A stretch of DNA of 32,311 nucleotides from the NCBI RefSeq assembly GCF_019458805.1, contig NZ_JAIBOA010000038.1, positions 1 through 32,311 on the forward strand, read 5' to 3'. The DNA is from Actinomadura parmotrematis. GTDB lineage: Bacteria; Actinomycetota; Actinomycetes; Streptosporangiales; Streptosporangiaceae. The translations under genes were made by a program, and so were the position numbers. A model generated the notes under the pieces. It saw only the letters and a program-made list of their open reading frames with translations. It had not been told where the DNA came from and ran no database searches. Positions 1-8,022 of this stretch are shown piece by piece (positions within the stretch are counted from its first letter, which is position 1; the number at the start of each line of letters is the position of its first letter).

Positions 1-98
<98 letters not shown>

Positions 99-839
99 AT
101 GCCTGACGTCAGCATTCCCGTGGCGGGCCGGGAACGGCCCGCTTATCTGGCCGTCCCGGAGGGGGAGGGGCCGTGGCCCGGCGTGGTCGTCGTGTTCGAG
201 GCGTTCGGCGCCAACGCGGACATGCGCGCCCAGGCCGACCGGTTCGCCGCCCAGGGCTACCTGGCGGTGCTGCCCGACCTGTACGACGGCGGGCCGTGGG
301 TGCGCTGCGCCCGCAAGGCCGTGAGCGACATGTTCGCCCGGCGGGGGCCGTCCTACGACTTCATCGAGGCGGCCCGCGCCTGGGTCGCCGGGCGCGGCGA
401 CTCCACCGGCCGCGTCGGGGTCGTCGGGTTCTGCCTCGGCGGCGGCTTCGCGCTCGTCGCCGCCGCCCGCTACGACTTCCAGGCGGCCTCGGCCAACTAC
501 GCGCTGCTGCCGCGCGGCGATGTGGCCGAGGTGCTGAAGGGCGCCTGCCCCATCGTCGCGAGCTTCGGCGGCAAGGACCTGACGCTGCGGGGCGCCGCCG
601 CCGAGCTGGAGCGGGCGCTCGACGAGGCGGGCGTCGTGCACGACGTCAAGGAGTATCCGGACGCGGGGCACAGCTTCCTCACCGACTCCAAGGCGCCCGC
701 CCCGCTCGGCGTCGCGGCCAAGGTGGCCCTCGGGCTCGGGAAGGGGCGGGCGGACGCGCCGGCGGAGTGGGAGCGCATCTTCGCCTTCTTCGACCGGCAT
801 CTGGCCGCCCCCGCCGAGGAATCGCCATCGGACGGGTGA
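99..839 (+). CDS. dienelactone hydrolase family protein
   Basis: This is a 246-residue cytosolic alpha/beta hydrolase of the dienelactone hydrolase (carboxymethylenebutenolidase) family. The classic member opens dienelactone to maleylacetate in chloroaromatic breakdown, but most homologues have unknown substrates. The catalytic triad is visible: nucleophile Cys112 in GFCLGGG, Asp160 in GGKDL and His191 in DAGHSF. Glu34 in VVFEAFG matches the glutamate that activates the cysteine in this family. Length matches the usual 230-250 residues. The ATG at 99 follows a G run that could act as a ribosome site, but this G run may be artefactual, so the upstream boundary is uncertain. The next gene, an XRE regulator, follows after 58 bases on the same strand. 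No aromatic-degradation genes are adjacent, so the substrate stays open. Confidence 0.9.
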   Translation: MPDVSIPVAGRERPAYLAVPEGEGPWPGVVVVFEAFGANADMRAQADRFAAQGYLAVLPDLYDGGPWVRCARKAVSDMFARRGPSYDFIEAARAWVAGRGDSTGRVGVVGFCLGGGFALVAAARYDFQAASANYALLPRGDVAEVLKGACPIVASFGGKDLTLRGAAAELERALDEAGVVHDVKEYPDAGHSFLTDSKAPAPLGVAAKVALGLGKGRADAPAEWERIFAFFDRHLAAPAEESPSDG

Positions 840-884
840 GGGCCGTTACCTCCGGCGTCATCGCCGGGCGGCCGCGGCCACCGG

Positions 885-890
885 TAGCGT
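885..890 (+). promoter_or_regulatory. -10-like hexamer TAGCGT just before the regulator start (leaderless candidate)
   Basis: TAGCGT fits the actinobacterial TANNNT -10 pattern and ends 7 bases before the GTG at 898, so transcription would start at or next to the start codon. No Shine-Dalgarno sequence precedes that GTG. I see no convincing -35 hexamer at 17-18 bases, so the call is tentative. Confidence 0.35.
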
Positions 891-897
891 CACGCCC

Positions 898-1719
898 GTG
901 ACGACGATGACGACCGCGGTCTCGCTCGGCGACGTCCGCCCGGTGGGCGAGCAGCTCCGGGCCTGGCGGCAGCGGCGGCGGCTCAGCCAGCTGGAGCTCG
1001 CCTCGGACGCCGATGTCTCGACGCGGCACCTCAGCTTCGTGGAGACGGGGCGGTCGGCGCCGAGCCGCGACATGGTGCTGCGCCTCGCCGAGCACCTCCA
1101 GGTGCCGCTGCGCGACCGCAACCTGCTGCTCGTGGCCGCCGGGTACGCGCCGGTGTACGCCGAGACGGGGATGGCCGAGCCGCGGATGGACGCGGTGCGC
1201 GGGGCGCTCCGGCAGATCCTGGAGGGCCACGAGCCGTATCCGGCGGTCGTGGTGGACCGCTTCTGGAACCTCGTCGACGGCAACGCGGCCGCCGGGTTGT
1301 TCATGGAGGGCGCGGCGCCCGCGCTGCTGGAGCCGCCGGTGAACGTGCTGCGGCTCAGCATGCACCCGGACGGGATGGCGCGCGACATCGTCAACCTCGC
1401 CGAGTGGCGCGCCCACATGATCGACCGGGTGCGCCGCCATGTGGCGCTCACCGCCGATCCCGCGCTCGCCGACCTGCACCGGGAGCTGCGCGACTACCCG
1501 GACGCGGGCCCGGCGGGGGAGGCGTTCGCGCCGCCGGGCGGCGGCGAGGTGCTGGTGCCGCTGCGGTTCCGGCGGGAGGGCCGGGAGCTGTCGTTCTTCA
1601 GCACCATCGCGACGTTCGGGACGCCGGTGGACATCACGCTCGCCGAGCTGGCGATCGAGTCGTTCTATCCGGCCGACGCGGTGACGAAGGAGTTCCTGCG
1701 GAGGCGGGCCGCGGGGTGA
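898..1719 (+). CDS. XRE-family transcriptional regulator with MmyB-like ligand-binding domain
   Basis: This is a 273-residue DNA-binding regulator. Residues ~17-70 form a Cro/C1-type helix-turn-helix (SQLELASDADVSTRHLSFVE, with ETGRSAPS after it). Residues ~105-270 resemble the MmyB-like C-terminal domain, recognisable by DRFWNLVDGNAAA, the LRLSMHPDGMARDIVNLAEW region and the final LAELAIESFYPAD. In that family the C-terminal domain is thought to bind a small fatty-acid-like ligand, and the regulators are often local. Here the nearest candidate target is the upstream dienelactone hydrolase on the same strand. The GTG at 898 gives full length; an in-frame ATG at 907 is the alternative. No Shine-Dalgarno sequence is present, which fits a leaderless message. 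The gene ends in a strong hairpin shared with the convergent flavohemoglobin gene. Confidence 0.9.
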   Translation: MTTMTTAVSLGDVRPVGEQLRAWRQRRRLSQLELASDADVSTRHLSFVETGRSAPSRDMVLRLAEHLQVPLRDRNLLLVAAGYAPVYAETGMAEPRMDAVRGALRQILEGHEPYPAVVVDRFWNLVDGNAAAGLFMEGAAPALLEPPVNVLRLSMHPDGMARDIVNLAEWRAHMIDRVRRHVALTADPALADLHRELRDYPDAGPAGEAFAPPGGGEVLVPLRFRREGRELSFFSTIATFGTPVDITLAELAIESFYPADAVTKEFLRRRAAG

Positions 1720-1730
1720 CGCGGCCCGCC
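1703..1730. terminator. 11-bp perfect hairpin at a convergent gene junction
   Basis: The arms GGCGGGCCGCG (1703-1713) and CGCGGCCCGCC (1720-1730) pair perfectly around a 6-base loop that holds the TGA stop of the XRE regulator. It lies between two convergent genes and has no T-tract on either strand. GC-only hairpins like this are proposed to act as terminators in actinobacteria. Termination in both directions is inferred. Confidence 0.55.
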
Positions 1731-1740
1731 CGCGGGGCGG

Positions 1741-2952
1741 CTACCAGGGGACCGCTTGCCCGGCGGGCGCCCGCGAGGAGGCGGCCGCGCCGGCCGTCTC
1801 GTGGACGGGGCAGCCGGTCGGGGTGCCGGTGGCAGAGGTACCGGTGTCCAGCAGGTCGTGGTGGACGCGGTCGGGCGGGACGCCGAGGCGGCGCAGCGCG
1901 ATCGCGACGGTCCGGATCATCTCCTCGGGCCCGCTGATGTAGACGTCGTGGTCGTCCGGGCCGCCGAAGCGTTCGAGGGCCTCGGGCAGGGCGCCGTGGG
2001 AGGCGCCGGTCCGAGGGGGCCCGGAGAGGACGGGGACGACCCGCAGCGTCGGGCAGGCGGCCTCCAGCAACCGCAGTTCGGGCAGGTCGTACAGGTCGGC
2101 CTCGGTGCGGGCGCCGACGAGCAGGTGGACCTCGCGCGGCCGGCCCGACATCGTCGCCTGCTCGGCGAGGGCCTTCAGGGGTGCGAGGCCGGTGCCGCCC
2201 GCGACGAGCAGCAGGGGTCGGTCGGAGTCCGGGTCGAGGCGCATGCCGCCCCGGGGCGGGCCGAGCAGCACGGCGTCGCCGGGGCCGGTGTGGCGCACGA
2301 GCGCGCCGCTGACCCAGCCGCCGGGCAGCGCCCGCACGTGCAGGCGGACGGTGCCGTCGGCGCGCGGGGCGTTGGCGACCGAGTAGGGGCGCCAGACCCG
2401 GGGCCAGCGCGCGGTCTGCACGGTGACGTACTGGCCGGCGGCGAACGGCAGCGGCGCGTCGGGGCGCAGCGTGAGCACGGCGAGGTCGGGGCCGCGCCGG
2501 TCGTGGTCGAGGACCTCGGCGACCCACCAGGGCGGTCCCTGCTCGGCGGCGGCCTCGGCGGCCTCGGTCATGAGGCGGGCGGCCTCGGCGTAGGCGGCCG
2601 TCCAGGCGGTCTCGGCCTCGGGCGTCCAGGCGTCGCCGGAGAACCGGCGCAGCGTCGCGACGAGCGCCTCGCCGACGGCGGGGTAGTGCTCGGCCCGCAC
2701 GCCGTACTTGCGGTGGTCGCGGCCGAGCTGCCCGAAGTAGGCGGCCCGGGCCGGCGCGCCGTCCCGGTCGGAGACGATCTTCGTCAGGGCCTGGAAGAGC
2801 CGGTCGCGCTGGGCGTCCATGGCGGGCGGGAACATCGCCCGAAGGCGCGGGTTCGCCGCGAACAGCCGGCCGTAGAAATAGGCGGCGGCCTTGCCGTCCA
2901 GCATTTCGATGTGGGTGGAATCCTCTTTGACGTTGCGGCGTTCCAAGGACAT
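1741..2952 (-). CDS. hmp: flavohemoglobin-type nitric oxide dioxygenase (globin plus FAD/NAD reductase)
   Basis: This 403-residue protein has an N-terminal globin (~1-135), an FAD-binding domain (~140-240) and an NAD-binding domain (~245-370). Flavohemoglobins oxidise NO to nitrate using O2 and NAD(P)H, protecting against nitrosative stress in the cytosol. Haem-pocket residues are all visible: Tyr27 (B10) in YFYGRLF, Phe41 (CD1), Gln48 (E7) in AQRDRLF and proximal His89 in AEHYPAVGEAL. The flavin motif RPYS is at 188-191, the nucleotide motif AGGTGLAP at 251-258 and SGPEEM at 340-345. The ATG at 2952 starts the globin at the usual distance; a TTG at 3069 would add 39 unlikely residues. A tail of about 30 residues past the reductase end contains GCPVHE and is unusual. 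The long upstream region holds candidate operators. Confidence 0.9.
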   Translation of the reverse strand: MSLERRNVKEDSTHIEMLDGKAAAYFYGRLFAANPRLRAMFPPAMDAQRDRLFQALTKIVSDRDGAPARAAYFGQLGRDHRKYGVRAEHYPAVGEALVATLRRFSGDAWTPEAETAWTAAYAEAARLMTEAAEAAAEQGPPWWVAEVLDHDRRGPDLAVLTLRPDAPLPFAAGQYVTVQTARWPRVWRPYSVANAPRADGTVRLHVRALPGGWVSGALVRHTGPGDAVLLGPPRGGMRLDPDSDRPLLLVAGGTGLAPLKALAEQATMSGRPREVHLLVGARTEADLYDLPELRLLEAACPTLRVVPVLSGPPRTGASHGALPEALERFGGPDDHDVYISGPEEMIRTVAIALRRLGVPPDRVHHDLLDTGTSATGTPTGCPVHETAGAAASSRAPAGQAVPW

Positions 2953-3541
2953 TTGCAGCGCTCGCCCCCCATGGTCCGGACGCCCGGCTCCGGGGTTCCC
3001 CGGTGTCTTCAGGCGCCCTCGGGTGCCCGGCTGGGTGAGATTCTCGCACCCGAAGTCGCAGCTACTCAACCGATACGCCGCAAGGCGGGGTCCTCCTTGC
3101 GAAGAGTGACTAAGCTGTCATTCTCGGTAATCGGAAACGTCCGATTTCAGGAGAAGGATACTGATCGGTATTCATCGATCGCGGAGAAGGGGGGATGATC
3201 GTCTCTGTGAATGGGTGCCGGATGGGCCCTGACAGTATTGGTTTTTTATTCTTGACCGGCGGGTGGAAGGTGGGGATCGGCGGCCGTCCGGTGGGGGAGG
3301 ATCCTCAACTTTCGCGCCGATCTCGCGAGCCGGTCTCCCGCCGCCCGCCCGCGGGTGACTTTGCGCGATGTCCCGGCTTCGGCCTGCGAGATGCACGGGT
3401 ATGCGGCAGGCTGGCCGGTACGAGAAGAGGGGCGGGACGGGCGGCCGTTCCGCCCGATGCGCCATGATGACCTGGCGAAGGCGACGTGGTGGTGCGCGCC
3501 GCGGGCCTCCCGGGGCCGGTGCGCGCGGAGGGGAGAACGGT
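2953..3541. other. 589-base intergenic region between divergent genes, AT-richer core
   Basis: This is the longest gene-free stretch of the window, lying between the flavohemoglobin (minus) and the amidotransferase (plus). The part from about 3060 to 3260 is clearly less GC-rich than its surroundings and includes runs such as GGTTTTTTATTCTTG. Short open frames here (for example 3195-3467) use AT-ending codons including TTA, unlike every real gene nearby, so I do not call them. The region most likely carries promoters and operators for both genes. A perfect inverted repeat lies at 3129-3146 and a weaker one near 3159-3172. Confidence 0.6.
3129..3146. promoter_or_regulatory. perfect 7-bp inverted repeat, candidate operator upstream of the flavohemoglobin
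   Basis: AATCGGA and TCCGATT are exact reverse complements separated by AACG. They lie in the AT-richer core between the divergent genes, 177 bases upstream of the flavohemoglobin start. A second weak dyad, ATAC-N6-GTAT, follows at about 3159-3170. In Streptomyces, flavohemoglobin genes are controlled by NsrR, an Rrf2-family NO sensor, but I cannot match this repeat to that operator with confidence. Confidence 0.4.
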
Positions 3542-4291
3542 ATGCCGGAGGCGACCGAGGGGGCGGCCGGCCCGCCGGCCCGCTCCGACAGCGCTCCGCT
3601 GATCGGCGTGACGACCTATCTCGAACCGGCCCGCTGGGGGGCCTGGGTGCGCGAGGCGGCCCTGCTCCCCGCCCCCTACCTGCGCATGGTCGAGCGCGCC
3701 GGCGGCGTCCCGGTGCTGCTGCCGCCGACGGCGGGCCTCCGCGGCCTGGACACGGTGGTGTCCCGGCTGGACGGCATCGTGATCGCCGGCGGCGCCGACG
3801 TCGACCCCCAGCTCTACGGGGCCGCCCGCGACCCCGAGACCGGCCCGCCGCAGCCCCAGCGCGACCGCTACGAGCTGGCCCTCGTCCGCGCGGTGATCGA
3901 CGCGGGGCTGCCGTTCCTGGCGATCTGCCGCGGGCTGCAGGTCCTCAACGTGGCGCTCGGCGGCACCCTCGTCCAGGACCTGCCGGCCGCCGTCGGCCAC
4001 GAGCGGCACCGCCCGGCGATCGGCCGGGTCGGTGCGCACCGGGTGCAGATCAGCGCGACCAGCGCCATCGGCAAGATCATGGGGGACGCGGCCGACGTCC
4101 CGACCTACCACCACCAGGCCGTCGCGCGGCTCGGCGAGGGCCTCGTGCCCGTCGCCTGGGCCGACGACCAGGTGGTCGAGGCGGCCGAGCTGCAGGGGCA
4201 CCCGTTCGGCCTCGCCGTGCAGTGGCACCCCGAGGAGGGCGACGACCGCCGCCTGTTCGAGGCCCTGGTCGCCGAGGCCGCGGGCCGCTGA
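3542..4291 (+). CDS. gamma-glutamyl-gamma-aminobutyrate hydrolase family amidotransferase (PuuD-like)
   Basis: This is a 249-residue class I glutamine-amidotransferase-like hydrolase. The PuuD family cleaves the amide bond of gamma-glutamyl-GABA in putrescine breakdown. Actinomycete relatives also act on gamma-glutamyl polyamines or ethanolamine. The triad is visible: Cys129 in FLAICRGLQ, then His229 and Glu231 in QWHPEE. The family start motif PLIGVTTYLE is at 19-28 and the GGADVDP loop at 83-89. The ATG at 3542 is preceded by a GGAGGGGAGA ribosome site; longer in-frame starts upstream read through non-coding sequence. The usual partners (glutamyl-polyamine synthetase, aminotransferase, aldehyde dehydrogenase) are absent from this window. 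An esterase and a crotonase follow on the same strand, so the physiological pathway is unclear. Confidence 0.88.
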   Translation: MPEATEGAAGPPARSDSAPLIGVTTYLEPARWGAWVREAALLPAPYLRMVERAGGVPVLLPPTAGLRGLDTVVSRLDGIVIAGGADVDPQLYGAARDPETGPPQPQRDRYELALVRAVIDAGLPFLAICRGLQVLNVALGGTLVQDLPAAVGHERHRPAIGRVGAHRVQISATSAIGKIMGDAADVPTYHHQAVARLGEGLVPVAWADDQVVEAAELQGHPFGLAVQWHPEEGDDRRLFEALVAEAAGR

Positions 4292-4320
4292 GCGGGGCCG
4301 CCGCGCGGGGTTGAGCGGCC

Positions 4321-4353
4321 GCGGGCGGGGAACCGCTCGGGGGAACCGCCCGC
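4321..4353 (+). terminator. 8-bp GC hairpin between amidotransferase and esterase genes
   Basis: GCGGGCGG (4321-4328) and CCGCCCGC (4346-4353) are perfect complements with a 17-base loop that carries a repeated GGGGAACCGC-like word. It sits 23 bases upstream of the esterase ATG. It could attenuate read-through from the amidotransferase gene, or be a leader structure of the esterase mRNA. No T-tract follows. Confidence 0.3.
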
Positions 4354-4375
4354 CCGTCCCGCCGGAGGCCGCCGC

Positions 4376-5325
4376 ATGACGCTCGACCCGCAGACCGCGC
4401 GCTACCTGGAGGAGCTGCGCGCGCTCACCGCGCTGGACGGGCCCGACCCCTCCATCGCCGAGATGCGCGAGCAGGTCGACGCGGTCTTCCCGGTGGACCG
4501 GCTGGAGCTGCCGCAGGTCCGCGACCTGGAGGTGGCCGGGCCCGGCGGCCCGGTGCCGGTCCGGCTGTACCGGCCGCTGCCGCCCGAGGCGGGGCCGCTG
4601 CCGCTGCTGGTGTACCTGCACGGCGGCGGCTGGGTGCTCGGCGGCATCGCCAACACCGACGACACCTGCCGCGCCCTCGCGCACGGCGCCGGCTGCGCCG
4701 TGCTGAACGTCGGCTACCGGCTGGCCCCCGAGCACCCCTTCCCCGCGGCGGCCGACGACGCCTGGGCCGTCGTGTCCGACGCCGCCGCCCGCCCCGGCCG
4801 CTACGGGGCGCGGCCCGGCGCGCTCGCCGTCGGCGGCGACAGCGCCGGCGGCAACCTGGCGGCCGGCTGCGCCCTCACCGCGCGCGACGAGGGCCTCGCC
4901 CTCGCCCACCAGCTCCTCGTCTACCCCGTCACCGACACCGCCCGCGACACCCCGAGCTGGTCGGAGTTCGGCGCGGGCTACGGCCTGGACGCCGCGTCGA
5001 TGGCGCGCTTCATGGACCTGTACGTCGGCGGCGCCGACCCCGCCGACCCGCGCCTCGCGCCGCTGCGCGCCCCCGACCTGGCCGGCGTCGCCCCGGCCAC
5101 CGTCATCACCGCCGAGTGCGACATCCTGCGCGACGAGAGCGAGGCGTACGCGCGGCGGCTCGCCGAGGAGGGCGTGCCGGTGGAGTTGCGCCGCTTCCCC
5201 GGCGTGGTGCACTCCTTCTTCCTCATGCCCGAGCTCTTCGACGCCGGTGCCGAGGCGCAGCGGTACGCCGTGGCACGATTGCGCGCGGCATTCGAGGACG
5301 CGATCGCGCGGGAGGGCACGGCGGC

Positions 5326-5329
<4 letters not shown>
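4376..5329 (+). CDS. alpha/beta hydrolase of the hormone-sensitive-lipase (esterase) family
   Basis: This is a 317-residue carboxylesterase of the HSL family (family IV lipolytic enzymes), acting in the cytosol on short to medium acyl esters. The oxyanion-hole motif HGGGW is at 82-86. The nucleophile is Ser156 in the family motif GDSAGGN. Asp249 in AECDILRDE and His279 in GVVHSFF complete the triad. Length is normal for the family. The ATG at 4376 follows the ribosome site GCCGGAGG. The stop codon overlaps the start of the following crotonase by four bases (ATGA), so the two proteins are probably translated together. That pairing suggests ester hydrolysis feeding CoA-ester catabolism, although no CoA ligase is visible nearby. 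The natural ester is unknown. Confidence 0.92.
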
Positions 5330-6156
<827 letters not shown>

Positions 6157-6157
6157 C

Positions 6158-6175
6158 GGCCGCCCGGCGGCGGCC
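6158..6175. terminator. hairpin filling a 19-base convergent gap
   Basis: GGCCGCC (6158-6164) and GGCGGCC (6169-6175) form a perfect 7-bp stem with a CGGC tetraloop. The hairpin fills almost the whole space between the crotonase stop and the SRPBCC stop. It would fold in transcripts from either strand. No T-tract is present. Confidence 0.5.
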
Positions 6176-6628
6176 CTACCCGAAGCGCCTGCGCAGGGCC
6201 GCCAGGCCGGTGCCGTAGAGGGCGTGGGTCAGCGTCTTGGTCATGGCCTCCTCGTCGGCGGGGTCGGCGGAGAACCCGCCGGACCACTCGACGAGCGCCC
6301 GCCCGCCGGCCGCCGGCGACACCCGCAGCGTGCCGTGCGCGCCGCTGATCGGCAGCGGGCACTCCAGCACCGCGTAGGAGTAGCTGCGGGCCGCGTCGTC
6401 CAGGCCGGTGAGGCGCTCGCGGAACACCGTGTCGCCGGGGCCGATGACGCGCCGCACGCAGCCGACGCGGTCGGCCGGGCCGCCGTCCTCGATGACCGCG
6501 GTGCGGCCCCCGGGCGTCCACTCGGCCAGGTTGCCGAAGTCGCGCAGGTAGGCCCACACCTCGTCGGCGGAGGCGTTCAGGACGGCGCTGGCGTACGGGC
6601 GGGGGCCGGTGCGGGCGGCGGTGGTCAT
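6176..6628 (-). CDS. SRPBCC (START/Bet v1-like) family protein
   Basis: This is a 150-residue single-domain SRPBCC protein, a helix-grip fold that encloses a hydrophobic ligand. The family includes polyketide cyclases, lipid carriers and Bet v1-like proteins. Typical features are SAVLNASADEVWAYLRDFGN near residues 14-33, the WTPGG loop and a C-terminal helix MTKTLTHALYGTGLAALRRRF. The ATG at 6628 is chosen because GAGGAG lies 7 bases upstream; a longer frame to 6700 would add unlike sequence. The acyl-CoA dehydrogenase gene lies upstream on the same strand with 144 bases between, and that gap holds two inverted repeats, so this gene may have its own regulated promoter. The ligand is unknown. 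Confidence 0.85.
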   Translation of the reverse strand: MTTAARTGPRPYASAVLNASADEVWAYLRDFGNLAEWTPGGRTAVIEDGGPADRVGCVRRVIGPGDTVFRERLTGLDDAARSYSYAVLECPLPISGAHGTLRVSPAAGGRALVEWSGGFSADPADEEAMTKTLTHALYGTGLAALRRRFG

Positions 6629-6646
6629 GGGCGGCTCCTCGGCGTC

Positions 6647-6666
6647 GAGGGGTGGATCGACCCCTC
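6647..6666. promoter_or_regulatory. 20-bp near-palindrome upstream of the SRPBCC gene, candidate operator
   Basis: GAGGGGT (6647-6653) and ACCCCTC (6660-6666) are perfect complements around a GATC-containing centre, giving 9 of 10 matched positions per half. It begins 19 bases before the SRPBCC start codon, a good position for a repressor site. No regulator gene is adjacent, so the binding protein is unknown. Confidence 0.4.
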
Positions 6667-6685
6667 CATGCTGCGTGCCCGGACG

Positions 6686-6710
6686 TGATCGGGGCAACAC
6701 CCGCCGATCA
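6686..6710. repeat. 7-bp inverted repeat upstream of the SRPBCC gene
   Basis: TGATCGG (6686-6692) and CCGATCA (6704-6710) are perfect complements separated by 11 bases. It could be a second regulator site for the SRPBCC gene or a hairpin at the end of the acyl-CoA dehydrogenase message (minus strand). The sequence does not decide between them. Confidence 0.35.
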
Positions 6711-6772
6711 TGGACGCGGCGGCGCGCCCGCGCCCCGCCGGGCCGGCGGGCGCGCCGCCGGCCCCCGCCGCG

Positions 6773-7954
6773 CTAGTAGGAGCGGGGCAGGCCCAGCTCG
6801 TGCTGGGCGATGTGGGCGAGGACCAGCTCCTCGGCCACCGGGATGTTCTTGGCGATCCGCGCGTCGCGGAACATCCGCGCCACCGGGTACTCCAGCGAGT
6901 AGGCCATGCCGCCGTGCGTCTGGAACGCCCGGTCGGCGGCCTGCCAGGCGGCGTCGGCGGCGGTCAGCTTGGCGACGTTGGCCTCCGAGCCGCACGGCCG
7001 CCCGCGGTCCCACAGCCAGGCGGCCTTGTAGGTCATGAGGCGGGCCAGCTCGACCTGCGCCTTGATGCGGGCGAGCGGGAAGGCGACCGCCTGGTTGGCG
7101 CCGATCGGCGTGCCGAACGGGGCCCGCTCGCGGGCGTAGTCGCAGGCGATGCCGAGCACCAGCTCGCCGAACCCGACGCCGCTCGCGGCGGCCAGGATCC
7201 GCTCGGGGTTGAGGATGTCCCACAGCACCGCGAAGCCCCGGCCGACCTCGCCGAGGACGCGGTCCGCGGGGACGCGGACCTCGTCGAGGAACACGGTGCT
7301 GGAGGCGACGGTGTTGGTGCCGAGCTTGGGGATCGGCTGGTAGGTGAGGGTGCCCTGCGCGACGGCGTCCTTGACGTCCACCAGCAGCACCGTGAAGCCG
7401 CTGGTGCGCGGCCTGGCCTCGGCCGCCGGGACGGTCCGGGCGACCAGCACCAGGAAGTCGGCGCGCTCCACGCCCGAGATCCAGATCTTCTGGCCCGAGA
7501 CCAGGAAGCCGTCGCCGTCGCGGCGGGCGTGCGTGGCGATGTTGATCGCGTTGCTGCCGGCGTCGGGCTCGGTGATGGCGAAGCAGGTCTCGATCTCGCC
7601 GGTGACGATGCGCGGCAGGAACTCGGCCCGCTGCTCGGGCGTGCCGTGGCGGGCGATGGTGAGGCCGCCGAACGCCGGGGTGAGCAGGTACATGAACGAG
7701 GCGGCGCCGCCCGCGCCGCCCGCGGCCAGCGCCTCCAGGGCGACGGCGAGCTCCAGCAGCCCCTGCCCGGCGCCGCCGTGCTCCTCGGGGATCGCCAGGC
7801 TGTGCCAGCCGCCGTCCACCAGCTCGCGCCAGACCTCCTCGGGCCAGCGCTTGTCGGCGTCGCACCGGCTCCAGTACTCCTGGTCGTACCTCCGGGCGAT
7901 CGCCGTCACGCCCTCGCGCACCGCGAGGGCGCTCTCCGGCAGGTCGAAGTCCAT
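6773..7954 (-). CDS. acyl-CoA dehydrogenase family protein
   Basis: This is a 393-residue FAD-dependent acyl-CoA dehydrogenase catalysing alpha,beta-dehydrogenation of an acyl-CoA. The N-terminal helical domain is followed by the FAD/substrate loop CFAITEPDAGSNA (124-136) and SGQKIWISG (153-161), then the C-terminal helical domain with YARERAPFG (273-281) and the end motif THGGMAYSLEYP (346-357). The glutamate in that end motif, Glu355, sits where medium-chain dehydrogenases have their catalytic base. The ATG at 7954 follows a GAGGAGG ribosome site. All key motifs are intact, so it should be active. The SRPBCC gene lies downstream on the same strand. A small inverted repeat upstream may be its operator. 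Substrate chain length cannot be inferred. Confidence 0.93.
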   Translation of the reverse strand: MDFDLPESALAVREGVTAIARRYDQEYWSRCDADKRWPEEVWRELVDGGWHSLAIPEEHGGAGQGLLELAVALEALAAGGAGGAASFMYLLTPAFGGLTIARHGTPEQRAEFLPRIVTGEIETCFAITEPDAGSNAINIATHARRDGDGFLVSGQKIWISGVERADFLVLVARTVPAAEARPRTSGFTVLLVDVKDAVAQGTLTYQPIPKLGTNTVASSTVFLDEVRVPADRVLGEVGRGFAVLWDILNPERILAAASGVGFGELVLGIACDYARERAPFGTPIGANQAVAFPLARIKAQVELARLMTYKAAWLWDRGRPCGSEANVAKLTAADAAWQAADRAFQTHGGMAYSLEYPVARMFRDARIAKNIPVAEELVLAHIAQHELGLPRSY

Positions 7955-7997
7955 CCGCGCCTCCTCACAACGATGTTGCCCGGCCACGCTACCGCCT

Positions 7998-8015
7998 TCA
8001 GTAAGCGCGCACTGA
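7998..8015. promoter_or_regulatory. TCAGT-N8-ACTGA inverted repeat upstream of the acyl-CoA dehydrogenase
   Basis: Two 5-base arms flank AAGCGCGC in the 68-base gap between the RtcB stop and the acyl-CoA dehydrogenase start on the minus strand, 43 bases upstream of that start. The size and layout fit a TetR- or MarR-type operator. The arms are short, so chance is a real possibility. Confidence 0.3.
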
Positions 8016-8022
8016 CATCGGC

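Noticed and set aside
2953..3069. Longer flavohemoglobin start at TTG 3069
   Set aside because: It would add 39 residues without globin similarity; the ATG at 2952 places the haem-pocket residues at family positions.
3220..3255. Intrinsic terminator ending in the T-run GGTTTTTTATTC
   Set aside because: No stable stem lies directly before the T-run, and no gene on that strand ends there.
3195..3467. 90-codon plus-strand frame with a G-rich tract before its ATG
   Set aside because: Codons are AT-ending and include TTA, unlike all real genes here; the G run abuts the ATG, leaving no proper ribosome-site spacing; the sequence resembles no family I know.
4321..4353. Riboswitch before the esterase
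   Set aside because: Only one simple GC hairpin is seen and no conserved riboswitch core; kept as a hairpin only.
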